The translations under genes were made by a program, and so were the position numbers. Below the pieces are notes generated by a model. It was not told the DNA's origin. It did no database searches and worked only from the letters and a program-made list of their open reading frames with translations. Positions 45,921 through 54,898 of a DNA stretch of 64,000 nt are shown piece after piece. The DNA is taken from positions 1,240,001 through 1,304,000 of the forward strand of contig NZ_JAKRNM010000001.1 in NCBI RefSeq assembly GCF_022346995.1, written 5' to 3'. Origin of the DNA: Paenibacillus sp. ACRRY (GTDB taxonomy: Bacteria; Bacillota; Bacilli; Paenibacillales; Paenibacillaceae). Position 1 is the stretch's first letter; each line of letters begins with the position of its first letter.

Positions 45921-47195
45921 ATGGTACGTAAACACATAGGTAAAACCATTGCTGCCACCCTCATCAGCTTGTCCTTGCTTGGAACGTCGGTAAACATCGG
46001 TGATGTGCAAGCAGCACCAGCCATATCGGTCAAGTTGGATAATGTAGCACTCCAATTTGATGCTGCACCGCGAATTGATAAAGGAGTTACGTATGTCCCC
46101 TTCCGTACCGTAGGTGAAGCATTGGGAATCCAGATTACGTGGAACAGCAAAACGCAAACCGTCAAAGCCGTAGGCAGTGTTAAAGGTCAAGCCACAGAGG
46201 TCCTCCTTCAAGTGGGAAGCACCACAGCTACCGTTAACGGCACCAAAGTGAAGCTGGCCGCCGCCCCGGTTCAACGAGAAGGACGCGTGCTCATTCCGCT
46301 GAGTTCGTTCAGCAGTCAATTCGGCGTGGGTGTGAAATGGGATCAGGCCACACGTACAGTTTCTCTCGTATCTCCGCAACGTGAAATGCACTTGAGAGCA
46401 TTTTATGCTGTTCGGGCATATCATGAAATCGATCTGGTCCCATCCATGAACTCTGTAGCTTTTGGCTGGAGTCGAATTGACCGGAATGGCGAATTCACGC
46501 TTCAAGGGGAGGAGTATTATCTGCCTGAGGCAGCCGGCGAAGTGACCCCTCAGTCCATCGTGGCGGATGCTGCAGATCAGAACATTAAACCATACCTTAT
46601 GGTATATGCATTGGATGGCCAAGGTGAGCTAACCAAAGTTTTGAGTGACAGCAATCTGCGCGAGAAATCGATTCAGGGTATAACGGATGCCGTTTCAGAG
46701 AATGAATTCGGGGGCGTTGTTCTTGATTTCGAAGGATTAGGTTTCAAGCTGGATGCCAAGCAGCAGCAGAAGCTGCTTAACGACTATGTCAAACAGTTAA
46801 AAGCTTCCTTGCCAGGTGACATCTCGATATCACTGGCTGTACCGCCTCTAAACAGTGCATATAAAGGCTATGATTACAAAACGCTCGCTTCCTTGGCAGA
46901 CGATCTTATTATTATGGCTTATCAATATAACCCTGCGGGTACCAAGGCACAGGTTCCTGAACCCAACAGTCTCGTTGACCAAGCCATCCAGCTTGCACTT
47001 AACGCAGGTGTTCCAAAAGATAAGCTGCTGCTTGGGATCAACTTAAACAGTGAAACCGTCTCCTCCGTTGATGACAAGCTTGGATTAGCCAAGAGATATA
47101 ATCTTAAAGGAGCTGCATTCTGGCGTCTCGGGTTATTCCGTCTATTCAGCAATCAGATGGAAGACGCGGTGAATGCGTCGGTGATCAAAGAATAA
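45921..47195 (+). CDS. Secreted protein with copper-amine-oxidase N-terminal-like domain and GH18-like domain
   Basis: The start at 45921 (MVRKHIGKTIAATL) has GGAGG upstream; the in-frame ATG at 45897 overlaps that site. The 424-residue product has a signal peptide (about 1-32), a stalk domain of the copper-amine-oxidase N type (about 38-155; YVPFRTVGEALG, VLIPLSSFSSQFG) and a GH18-like barrel (about 165-424). Strand 4 reads GGVVLDFEGLGF, keeping an Asp and the catalytic-position Glu of the GH18 DxxDxDxE motif in reduced form. It probably acts on peptidoglycan or a wall glycan, as in YaaH-like spore hydrolases; catalysis is uncertain. Confidence 0.82.
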   Translation: MVRKHIGKTIAATLISLSLLGTSVNIGDVQAAPAISVKLDNVALQFDAAPRIDKGVTYVPFRTVGEALGIQITWNSKTQTVKAVGSVKGQATEVLLQVGSTTATVNGTKVKLAAAPVQREGRVLIPLSSFSSQFGVGVKWDQATRTVSLVSPQREMHLRAFYAVRAYHEIDLVPSMNSVAFGWSRIDRNGEFTLQGEEYYLPEAAGEVTPQSIVADAADQNIKPYLMVYALDGQGELTKVLSDSNLREKSIQGITDAVSENEFGGVVLDFEGLGFKLDAKQQQKLLNDYVKQLKASLPGDISISLAVPPLNSAYKGYDYKTLASLADDLIIMAYQYNPAGTKAQVPEPNSLVDQAIQLALNAGVPKDKLLLGINLNSETVSSVDDKLGLAKRYNLKGAAFWRLGLFRLFSNQMEDAVNASVIKE

Positions 47196-47325
47196 TTTTT
47201 AAAAAAAATTCATGTTTATGTAAAATTTCATGTGAATGCATCAAGCCATTCACATGAAAAGAGTCCATGCGAACTTGTCTTCTATGAATATACTATTCTA
47301 TCTTATCGGATAGGAGGTATGCAGA

Positions 47326-47751
47326 ATGACTCAGTTTCTGGATGCAAGAGTCTCGATCAATGCAACGTCGACCAACTCCATCTCTGTACCCATACCCGTG
47401 ATCAATACGCCAACGTTATTTGCTCAGATTGGTCTTATTACTGCGGGTACAGGAGCTAATCCCAGAGTTCAACTCAAAGGAACGATTACGGTACAGTTGC
47501 CTCTGGCGCTTTTTGTCGTGACAATTACCATAGTGAGAGGTACGCTGGCGACAGACCCGATTATTTATTCGGCTAGCTCCACTTATGGATTGAGCGGTGT
47601 GCTTGCACCTGAAATCATTACTTTTTCTGCAAATGACTTCAACCCGCCCATCACACCACAATTAACGTATTCAGCATTTATCAGTACAAACTTGCTCGGA
47701 ACCGTCCGGGTGGGTCCAGAGAATTTTGACGGCTTTCTCGTATCAGACTAA
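47326..47751 (+). CDS. Hypothetical beta-rich protein (possible exosporium or surface protein)
   Basis: The 141-residue product has no signal peptide. It is rich in Thr, Ser, Ile and Val with almost no charged residues, and reads as alternating beta strands (GTITVQLPLALFVVTITIVRG near 51-71). That composition recalls the C-terminal jelly-roll domains of exosporium proteins, without collagen repeats. ATAGGAGGTATGCAG precedes the ATG and a strong terminator follows. The family is not recognised with certainty. Confidence 0.7.
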   Translation: MTQFLDARVSINATSTNSISVPIPVINTPTLFAQIGLITAGTGANPRVQLKGTITVQLPLALFVVTITIVRGTLATDPIIYSASSTYGLSGVLAPEIITFSANDFNPPITPQLTYSAFISTNLLGTVRVGPENFDGFLVSD

Positions 47752-47775
47752 TCATTATTTGATTTCCATTCACAA

Positions 47776-47808
47776 CCCTACCGGTACAAGTGCGGTAGGG
47801 TTTTTTTT
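47776..47808 (+). terminator. Intrinsic terminator of the beta-rich protein gene
   Basis: CCCTACCGG / (T)GCGGTAGGG arms with T8; 25 bases past the stop. Confidence 0.92.
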
Positions 47809-47811
47809 GAT

Positions 47812-47868
47812 TAAAAAAGCCCCTTCACAGTTGAAGGGAATGCTTACCACAACAGCTGTAAAGGGGAC
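47812..47868 (-). terminator. Intrinsic terminator of the aminotransferase gene
   Basis: On the minus strand CCCCTTTACAGCTGTTG pairs with CAACTGTGAAGGGG, followed by CTTTTTT; 20 bases past the stop at 47887. Confidence 0.8.
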
Positions 47869-47886
47869 TACTCTAATCAAACGATA

Positions 47887-49074
47887 TTACGAATACTGCT
47901 TCAATACCTGCCCCAGAATTTCAATTCCCTTCACAATCTGTTCATCGGAAGGTGTGGAGAAATTCAATCGGATCGCATTGCAAGGTTCACTCTCATCAAC
48001 GAGGAAGGCCGTGCCTGGAACAACAGCTACACCACTGGCTGCAGCTGCCTTGGCATAATCCAGCATCGGAATATGAGCAGGCAGATCACACCAGAGGAAA
48101 AGACCGCCATCCGGCTGGGTAAACGTAATGGAATTCCCCATGTGTTCCTTGAGTTTGTCCATCATCAAGGCAGATTTTCTGCGATAGATCTCACGAATAC
48201 TGCTGATGTGTTCGGCATATTGGTATTCTGCCATGAACTTGTATGCCAAGATCTGAGGAAGCATTGCCGTATGTACGTCTTCTCCCTGTTTGGCAACTAC
48301 CATCTTTTGCACAACTTCGTTCGGTGCCAGCACATAGCCAACCCGTAAGCCGGCAGATAGAATTTTGGAGAAGGAGCCCACATAGATAACTAGCCCCTCT
48401 TCGTCCATGGATTTGATGGTAGGTACATCTTCTCCGCTGAATCGAAGCTCACCGTATGGATTATCTTCCAGAATCATCACACCATACTGTTTGGCAAGAG
48501 CATAGATGGCTTTGCGTTTCTCCAGACTTGTCGTTACTCCCGTCGGATTTTGGAAACTCGGAATCAGGTAGATCAATTTCACATTCTGCTCCGTCTGCAG
48601 TGCATGTTCAAGCTTGCCGATATCAATGCCGTCGCTCTCCATGGGAACGCCAACCAGTCTTGCACCTGAAGCCCGGAAGGAGTTCAACGATCCAATAAAG
48701 CTTGGGCTTTCACAGATGATCGTGTCTCCCTCATTACAGAATACTTTGCAGGCAAGCTCAATACCTTGCTGTGCACCCGAGACAATAAATAGCTCGTCCG
48801 AATCTGTACCTGTGTTATAGTTCGTCTTCAAGTGATGGGTCAATGTATCGCGCAACGGGGCGTACCCTTCGGTTATCCCGTATTGCAGAGCCGTTACCGG
48901 ATCCTGCTCCAGTATGGACTGTGTGAAGGTCCGAATGGCTTCAATGGGAAAAGTCTCCGGAGCGGGATTTCCCGCAGAGAATGGAATAACATTCTGACCC
49001 GAGGATGCCTTCAGGATCTCTCGAATAATGGATGGCTGCAGCGCAGCAATCCGGTTTGAAAATGAATAGTTCAT
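47887..49074 (-). CDS. PLP-dependent aminotransferase, class I/II (LysN/2-aminoadipate type)
   Basis: The start at 49074 (MNYSFSNRIAALQPS) has GGGAGG about 12 bases upstream. The 395-residue enzyme carries AGNPAPETFP, the PLP-contact segment NPTGVTTSLEKRKAI, the lysine region YVGSFSKILSAGLRVGYVLAP and GLFLWCDLP. This is the free-standing form of the MocR-linked aminotransferase fold. It may handle alpha-aminoadipate, branched or aromatic amino acids. Single gene. Confidence 0.9.
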   Translation of the reverse strand: MNYSFSNRIAALQPSIIREILKASSGQNVIPFSAGNPAPETFPIEAIRTFTQSILEQDPVTALQYGITEGYAPLRDTLTHHLKTNYNTGTDSDELFIVSGAQQGIELACKVFCNEGDTIICESPSFIGSLNSFRASGARLVGVPMESDGIDIGKLEHALQTEQNVKLIYLIPSFQNPTGVTTSLEKRKAIYALAKQYGVMILEDNPYGELRFSGEDVPTIKSMDEEGLVIYVGSFSKILSAGLRVGYVLAPNEVVQKMVVAKQGEDVHTAMLPQILAYKFMAEYQYAEHISSIREIYRRKSALMMDKLKEHMGNSITFTQPDGGLFLWCDLPAHIPMLDYAKAAAASGVAVVPGTAFLVDESEPCNAIRLNFSTPSDEQIVKGIEILGQVLKQYS

Positions 49075-49192
49075 CTTAATATAGTGCCTCCCTACTTCAA
49101 ATCTGACGCTCAATATTACTTCTACATTCTTTTCTATTATACGAGTACTTGTCAGTTTTCAAAATGGTCTGCTTCAAATTCGTCAAAAACAA

Positions 49193-49222
49193 TAAAAAAG
49201 AGGTCGACATAGGCCGCCCCTT
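49193..49222 (-). terminator. Weak terminator of the polyketide operon
   Basis: On the minus strand AAAGGGGCGG...CGACCTCTTT (imperfect) followed by TTTTTTATT; about 30 bases past the stop at 49253. Confidence 0.5.
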
Positions 49223-49252
49223 TCAGATCCATCATTATGACATGTTTTCCCA

Positions 49253-50398
49253 TTAACCGCGAGCTGCATTCATCTCCGATAACCTTGTAGCCTTGACCAG
49301 ATATGTTGCCAAACCAGGAAATAAGCGGGCCAAAGCGGGATAATATTTGTTGGTTTTGGCAAAAGCAAGCTTTTGGATTCTCCTTGCCCGCCGAAGCAGC
49401 TCAGTAAATTCATCGCTCGCGTCTTTCGTATATCCTTCCTTCCACTGTGCAAATCCAATTTCCTCTTGCAAGTAACGGTTGGTCCACTCCGCACACAGAA
49501 TGGAAGAACGCAGCGCAATAGACATGCCATCACCGCACAGGGGAGGGATCATCAGCATCGCATCTCCAATATGCGGGAACTGAGACCAAGGCTCAGGCAC
49601 GTTCGACAAGTGAAGCGGGGCTATGGAAACCTGAGTTCCCTGAACAGGCTCTCCATCTGCCAGTCTTGCTGCGAGCCTGCCATTGGTTTCAGAGGAAGCC
49701 TTCAGGATATCGGTTACAGACTTGCCGCTTCCCTGCACCGTATCCAGTGTTAACAAGGCTGCTACATTCGCATAGCCATTCTCGATCGGTGAAATGCCGA
49801 CGTATCCTCCCTCACAAAAATAAAGTTCTACCCTAGCAGGCATGTCGAGTCCGCTGTAATGAGACTTTACCCCTACATATACGGTTTCATCCCTGATTTC
49901 AGGCGGAGACGTCATTCCACGCGGCTTTTTGGTCCCATACGCCCCGATGACAGCCTTCGTTCGATAGCTTAATCGTTCATTCCCTTGTTTGACCTGCACC
50001 TCGTAATGATCATCTTCAAGCAGCTGAATACCAACGATGGTTGCTTTTGTTATAATTTCGGCTCCCGCAGCTTCAGCTTGCTTGTGGAGAATTCGATCCA
50101 GTTCATGTCGACTGATGCCATAAGCCGATCCTGGCAGGGGAGCTTCAATCTGACCGCCCTGAGGCATAATGATCTGTGCATGATCCATCATGCTGGGCTT
50201 CACTTCCTGAAGCTGAATATTTAGATACTCCAGCATTTCTTTGGTCTCTGGTGACATGAATTCACCGCAGGTTTTGTGCCTGGGGAATGACTGTCGATCC
50301 AGCAGAAGCGTACGATGACCTTGTCTGGCCAGCTGCAGGGCGCATGAACTTCCAGCAATTCCAGCGCCAAGTACAATGATATCTAGTGGTTCGGACAT
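49253..50398 (-). CDS. FAD-dependent oxidoreductase (geranylgeranyl-reductase/hydroxylase-like) of the type III PKS operon
   Basis: The 381-residue flavoprotein has the Rossmann motif GAGIAGSSCALQLA (residues 11-24), the middle FPRHKTCGEFMSP, and the late MIPPLCGDGMSIAL near 285-300 that contacts FAD. This mix is seen in phenol hydroxylases and geranylgeranyl-reductase-like enzymes. It lies 59 bp behind the methyltransferase and probably oxidises the polyketide ring, as SrsC does for alkylresorcinols. Substrate is inferred from context. Confidence 0.9.
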   Translation of the reverse strand: MSEPLDIIVLGAGIAGSSCALQLARQGHRTLLLDRQSFPRHKTCGEFMSPETKEMLEYLNIQLQEVKPSMMDHAQIIMPQGGQIEAPLPGSAYGISRHELDRILHKQAEAAGAEIITKATIVGIQLLEDDHYEVQVKQGNERLSYRTKAVIGAYGTKKPRGMTSPPEIRDETVYVGVKSHYSGLDMPARVELYFCEGGYVGISPIENGYANVAALLTLDTVQGSGKSVTDILKASSETNGRLAARLADGEPVQGTQVSIAPLHLSNVPEPWSQFPHIGDAMLMIPPLCGDGMSIALRSSILCAEWTNRYLQEEIGFAQWKEGYTKDASDEFTELLRRARRIQKLAFAKTNKYYPALARLFPGLATYLVKATRLSEMNAARG

Positions 50399-50457
50399 CT
50401 AGTATCACCTGCCTTTAAGTTGAATTTTGAGCAGCCATGACTGTAATGCCACCTTCA

Positions 50458-51180
50458 TTACCCTGCCTGATGATTCGGTATTACGACAGAGTAGCGGAAC
50501 AGCGGTTTCCATTTATAGGTCATGGTGTCATGGTTCAATTGCTGTTTTAACTCCTGCCAATCCTTAGCCGTGAAGCCTTTGGCAACAGACAGCGGACCGT
50601 CATGACGGATATAACGATTTCGTGAGATCATCCGGGTTGTAAGCCATACCGCGGTATAGGACACCGGATGGCGGTGGATATCGTTTATCACAACGCCATG
50701 CCTGGAGACACGCAGCATATGTGAAACGATTTCAAGCAGCTGCTGTCCCTCAAAATGATGTACAAACTGCGATCCTGTAACGATATCTGCCGATGCATCC
50801 GGCAGTTTCATGACATCGGCTCGCTGTACATTGACCCTTGGTTCATTTTGAAAGAGCAGTCTTGCCTCTTCACAAGCTTCCTCGGTCAGATCGACCAACG
50901 TGATCGTGAGGTCAATACCCTTCTGCTTCGCCCAATGCAGCAGCTTCTGATTCACGTCTCCTGAGCCTGCCCCTACATCCATAATGCTCAGTTTAAGAGG
51001 TCTACCGACAGATATCCATAATTTCTCAACACCGTCAAGAGTAGGCCCGGGAGCGGCAAATATTTTATTGAGCCGCCGCAGGTGCTGCAGTGCTTCACGC
51101 AATTCTTCCCCGCCCATGGAGAAATCATCCATCAATTCATCTTCCTTCGCACGGATCGACAAGTTTCTAAAGAAGGACAT
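50458..51180 (-). CDS. SAM-dependent methyltransferase of the type III PKS operon
   Basis: The 240-residue class I methyltransferase has motif I DVGAGSGD at residues 68-75, ADVMKLPDASADIV as motif II and VINDIHRHP later. It overlaps the end of the PKS gene by 14 bp, so it is translationally coupled. It probably methylates a hydroxyl or ring carbon of the polyketide product. Confidence 0.93.
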   Translation of the reverse strand: MSFFRNLSIRAKEDELMDDFSMGGEELREALQHLRRLNKIFAAPGPTLDGVEKLWISVGRPLKLSIMDVGAGSGDVNQKLLHWAKQKGIDLTITLVDLTEEACEEARLLFQNEPRVNVQRADVMKLPDASADIVTGSQFVHHFEGQQLLEIVSHMLRVSRHGVVINDIHRHPVSYTAVWLTTRMISRNRYIRHDGPLSVAKGFTAKDWQELKQQLNHDTMTYKWKPLFRYSVVIPNHQAG

Positions 51181-52327
51181 GATCCTTCTCCTTCAGCGCT
51201 GGCGTATAGGACGGTACGTAAGTAAATTTCATGAGCTCAGCGGTCAGCCCAGGTCCAAAAGCCATTGCCACACCCTCCGTTGAAGATTGATTACGGGCTT
51301 TCATATCCTCACGCATGGCATGAAGTACAAATAAAATGGTATTGGATGATAAGTTGCCTACGGTTCTAAGAATTTCCCTGCTGTACATTGTCTGTTCTGC
51401 TCTTAAATTCATGACTTCCTGAACGGAGTCAACAATCCCCCGTCCGCCTGGATGAATAGCCCATAGTTCGGGTGAACTGTCGCTCCCGAGCAATTGATAG
51501 AGCTCGTTCTCCAAGTGAGCACCCAGTAGTTTGGGGATGCGAGGTGATAAATACAGATCGTAACCTTGATTGCCCACCTCCCATGTCATATCCTCCGTTG
51601 AATCAGGAAGCAGAACGGAATATCCGGTTCCAAGATCGAGGTAATGCCGCTGCTCGGATTCCGGAGCACCAACGATACAAGCAGACGCTCCGTCCCCGAA
51701 GAATGAGGCTGCAAACAGCGCCCCTCTCTCCTTAACCGGTTGAAAATGCAGGGTGCAGAGTTCAACGCACACCACCAGCACTTGTGCATCAGGTGTTCCT
51801 TGGACGACATCACGAGCCATCTGAATGGCTTTTAATCCCGCCGCACAGCCCTGGAAAATCAGTGGTAACCGGTTTACGCGGGGGGATAATCCTAAATCGC
51901 GAATTAGCATGACATCCAGACCAGGCAGATACTGTCCTGTGCAGCTAACCGTTATGATATGTGTAATCTGTTCAGGAGACATGCCCGCATCCTTCAATGC
52001 CTTCTGGGCAGCCTCCATCCCAAGCGGGAGAGCCTCCCGTTTGTATGTATCCATTCGTTCCTGCGTGGACGGAATCTGAGAATGCTCACCAGAAGGCAGG
52101 TAACGACAATCCTCAAGTGATCCAAGATAACTGGGTTCAACCGTATAACGTGTTTCTACGCCGCATGACCTGAACACTCTTTTGGCAAACCGGGCTAAAT
52201 CCTGTTGATCCTCAAGCGATGAGGCAATGAGTTCAGCAATATCGGACTGGGCAACTTCATGAACAGGTAGTGCAGTTCCCATGCCCAGGATGGCGATATC
52301 GGTATGGCTATGCAAGGATTGATTCAT
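51167..52327 (-). CDS. Type III polyketide synthase (chalcone synthase-like)
   Basis: The 386-residue enzyme condenses malonyl-CoA onto a starter acyl group. The triad is complete: Cys161 (IFQGCAAG), His292 (AIHPGG) and Asn325 (VGNLSSNT). FFGDGASACIVG and the C-terminal AMAFGPGLTAELM are family marks. Bacillus BpsA-like relatives make alkylpyrones or alkylresorcinols from fatty acyl starters. GGAGG lies seven bases before ATG. It heads a three-gene operon with a methyltransferase and a flavoprotein. Confidence 0.95.
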   Translation of the reverse strand: MNQSLHSHTDIAILGMGTALPVHEVAQSDIAELIASSLEDQQDLARFAKRVFRSCGVETRYTVEPSYLGSLEDCRYLPSGEHSQIPSTQERMDTYKREALPLGMEAAQKALKDAGMSPEQITHIITVSCTGQYLPGLDVMLIRDLGLSPRVNRLPLIFQGCAAGLKAIQMARDVVQGTPDAQVLVVCVELCTLHFQPVKERGALFAASFFGDGASACIVGAPESEQRHYLDLGTGYSVLLPDSTEDMTWEVGNQGYDLYLSPRIPKLLGAHLENELYQLLGSDSSPELWAIHPGGRGIVDSVQEVMNLRAEQTMYSREILRTVGNLSSNTILFVLHAMREDMKARNQSSTEGVAMAFGPGLTAELMKFTYVPSYTPALKEKDHVLL

Positions 52328-52477
52328 ATTAAACCTCCTATGATGGATGAGTGATATCCTTTAATTAACAACACTTACCCTTAACAGCGTCGTTGTAATC
52401 TGTCGTATCCGTTATATTTATTTATATGGTCTATGCTGACCCACATGCTCCATTCATGTGCTCTTCTTCGAAAAGTG

Positions 52478-52507
52478 TAAAAAAAAGAAGCCGCCCAAGG
52501 GCGACTT
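52478..52507 (-). terminator. Intrinsic terminator of murB
   Basis: GTCGCCCTTGGGCGGC followed by TTCTTTTTTTT on the minus strand; 28 bases past the murB stop. Confidence 0.88.
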
Positions 52508-52534
52508 ATCTAAAATGAGTGGACTTGCGTCCAA

Positions 52535-53458
52535 TTATTTATTCAATTCATCGCCAATGATGACGACTTCCGTTTCCAAATTCACATTGAACTGGCTTCG
52601 CACCTTCTCCTGAATGAGCGCAATCATATCGATGTAGTCCTGCGCCGTGGCATTGTCCACATTCACGATGAAGCCCGAATGTTTGCGAGATACTTCGGCA
52701 CCGCCGATTCGAGTCCCCTGAAGTCCGCAATCCTGAATCAATTTGCCGGCGAAATGGCCTTCAGGACGTTTAAAGACACTTCCGCAAGAGGCGTATTCGA
52801 GTGGTTGCTTGGACTCTCTCGCATAAGTAAGTTCATCCATCTTGGCCTTGATCTCTACCGGATCTCCCGGCTGCAGCTGGAACTTCACCTCGATGATGAT
52901 GTCCCTTTTACCCATAAATACACTTTTACGATAACCCAGCAGCAGCTCCTCGCTCTGCATCGTGATAATTTCGCCTGCCTCTGTCACGACAATGGCAGAC
53001 TCGACCACATCAGACATCTGTCCTCCGTATGCTCCTGCATTCATAAAGAGCGCTCCACCTACAGAGCCTGGAATGCCGCAGGCGAATTCGAGTCCGGTAA
53101 GACTTGCGTCTAACGCCTGGCGGGATACATCGATAATTGCTGCACCGCTCTGTGCAGTCATGGTATGACCATTCACGTTGACCTGATTAAGATTTTTCAG
53201 CGACATGGTAATCCCCCGAATGCCGCCATCTCTGACAATCACATTGGAGCCGTATCCCAGTGTAGTTAACGGGATATCATGCTGAACCGTAAGCTTCACA
53301 ATGGTGGCTACTTCATCTATGGTCTCAGGGAATATCAGAATATCTGCTTCCCCGCCGAGTCGCGTGTACGTATAATTTCGGATCGGTTCGGAATATCGAA
53401 TGCGGTCTTCGTGAAAGTTGTCAAACAGGGTTTTGCTTAATAACTGATATGAATTCAT
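52535..53458 (-). CDS. murB: UDP-N-acetylenolpyruvoylglucosamine reductase
   Basis: The 307-residue FAD enzyme completes UDP-N-acetylmuramate synthesis with NADPH. It is a type II MurB: FAD motif TTLGYGSNVIVRDGGIRG (about 63-80), FACGIPGSVGGALFMNAGAYGG (about 124-145, quoted in part), YASCGSVFKRP with the catalytic Ser, and the final Glu in LETEVVIIGDE. It is a lone gene here rather than in the division cluster, so it may be one of two copies. Confidence 0.96.
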   Translation of the reverse strand: MNSYQLLSKTLFDNFHEDRIRYSEPIRNYTYTRLGGEADILIFPETIDEVATIVKLTVQHDIPLTTLGYGSNVIVRDGGIRGITMSLKNLNQVNVNGHTMTAQSGAAIIDVSRQALDASLTGLEFACGIPGSVGGALFMNAGAYGGQMSDVVESAIVVTEAGEIITMQSEELLLGYRKSVFMGKRDIIIEVKFQLQPGDPVEIKAKMDELTYARESKQPLEYASCGSVFKRPEGHFAGKLIQDCGLQGTRIGGAEVSRKHSGFIVNVDNATAQDYIDMIALIQEKVRSQFNVNLETEVVIIGDELNK

Positions 53459-53574
53459 GATTTTCTACCACCTTGTCTTGATTGCATCGTATAGGTTATT
53501 TTACTCTGAATAGCTCCATTTTGTCGCAATTAATTCGAATTAATAATCAATTTTCTAAAATCATGTGCAGGACT

Positions 53575-53598
53575 GGAAAAAGCCGCCATATGGCGACT
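53575..53598 (-). terminator. Intrinsic terminator of the orphan germination permease gene
   Basis: GTCGCCATATGGCGGC then TTTTT on the minus strand, about 55 bases past the stop at 53654. Confidence 0.85.
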
Positions 53599-53653
53599 TC
53601 GGAATTCGTTGTCTTGCCCTAATTCATTATAACTCATTTCAACTAAGCGAGCA

Positions 53654-54757
53654 TTATGCTTGCCCTTCCCCCTTTTTGCGTATAAAAGTGAGTAGCAGCA
53701 GCACCAAAGGAATAGCCCCGAATAACAGAATAAAGGAGTCCCCCAGAAGGTCTCCCAGAGCCAATATTCCATTTACATCGTGTGGTATCATTGCGATGAG
53801 ATAGACGACAGGAATCAAGAGGAAGACAATTGCAATGAACTTCTTCGGGAGTCGGAATAGATCAACAATTCCTCTCGAAGCACAATAATGTTTGAGTCCA
53901 AAAGTAGAGAAAATTTGCATGATCCAGATGACAAGCAGCCAGGATTCGAAGCGTTCGAAGATCAATCCTTCGATTTCATAACTTCGAACCAGATCGAGTG
54001 TCGGCCAGGACCGGCTTTTAACCCCGTCCAACGACAAACTTCCGACTACCATCAAAAAGGTTACCAAATAAAACATCATCGAAATGGAAATTCCCCATAC
54101 CATGGCCTTACGACTTTCTTTGGGATTTTTAACATAGGCATTAATAACAATCATGACTTCAAAGCCGTTGTATGCCATCAAGGCTGGCCTTAAGTCTTTC
54201 ACTAGCGGCATGACTCCATCTCCAAGCAACGGTCTCAGATTATTAAGTTCAAACAACTCACTTGCAAACAAAATCTCAATGACAAATATAACCAGAGTGA
54301 TGGGAAGGATGATCTCAAAGACCCGTATCATAACGTCGAGGCCCCCCGTTATCATGTATATGCCAATCCACATGAATGCCATGACGATTGCCCACTGAGG
54401 CGTACCTTCCAATAGGTACATACTCGTGACTTCCGCCATGACTCTAATTTCAAAAGCGGAGGAGATCAGAAAATAAAGAATGATGGCCAGACCTAATACA
54501 TAAGCAATCCATTTTCCCGTAATTTCGCTAGCAAACTCATACACAGTCTTACCGGGAAACTTCATGCACAAGGTACATAGAGCCCATCCAATACCGATAA
54601 AGACCAGTCCAGAGAACATTAACGAGATCCAAGCATCAGGTGTTCCCCCGGGAACGCCGACCGTTCTTGGGAGCGTTAAGATGCCCGCACCAAGCATGGC
54701 GTTAATGATGGTTACCGTCGCCTGGGTCAAACTGAGGTCCTTGCCGGACTCCTTCAT
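53654..54757 (-). CDS. GerAB/ArcD/ProY family permease (orphan germination B-type subunit)
   Basis: The start at 54757 (MKESGKDLSLTQA) is set by AGAGGGGGTGACGGG upstream. The 367-residue protein has ten or eleven membrane helices and opens with LTQATVTIINAMLGAGILTLPR, typical of endospore germination permeases. No GerA or GerC gene lies beside it. It may be a stand-alone receptor subunit or a transporter of the same superfamily. Confidence 0.88.
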   Translation of the reverse strand: MKESGKDLSLTQATVTIINAMLGAGILTLPRTVGVPGGTPDAWISLMFSGLVFIGIGWALCTLCMKFPGKTVYEFASEITGKWIAYVLGLAIILYFLISSAFEIRVMAEVTSMYLLEGTPQWAIVMAFMWIGIYMITGGLDVMIRVFEIILPITLVIFVIEILFASELFELNNLRPLLGDGVMPLVKDLRPALMAYNGFEVMIVINAYVKNPKESRKAMVWGISISMMFYLVTFLMVVGSLSLDGVKSRSWPTLDLVRSYEIEGLIFERFESWLLVIWIMQIFSTFGLKHYCASRGIVDLFRLPKKFIAIVFLLIPVVYLIAMIPHDVNGILALGDLLGDSFILLFGAIPLVLLLLTFIRKKGEGQA

Positions 54758-54849
54758 CCCGTCACCCCCTCTTTTGTGCGTAAAAAATCTGACAATATTC
54801 ACGATGTATGTAGAGTTTCCCAATTGTTCTATTTCATTCTTATAAAAGC

Positions 54850-54873
54850 ACAAAAAAAGGGCACTAGGCCCAG
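54850..54873 (-). terminator. Intrinsic terminator of the sugar ABC operon
   Basis: GGGCCTAGTGCCC followed by T7 on the minus strand; 26 bases past the permease stop. Confidence 0.85.
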
Positions 54874-54898
54874 AGTTTCATTGATCTATTTAAGGTAC

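Noticed and set aside
45855..46622. 255-codon minus-strand frame over the GH18-like gene
   Set aside because: It is antisense to the signal peptide and stalk domain of a well supported gene and has no family features.
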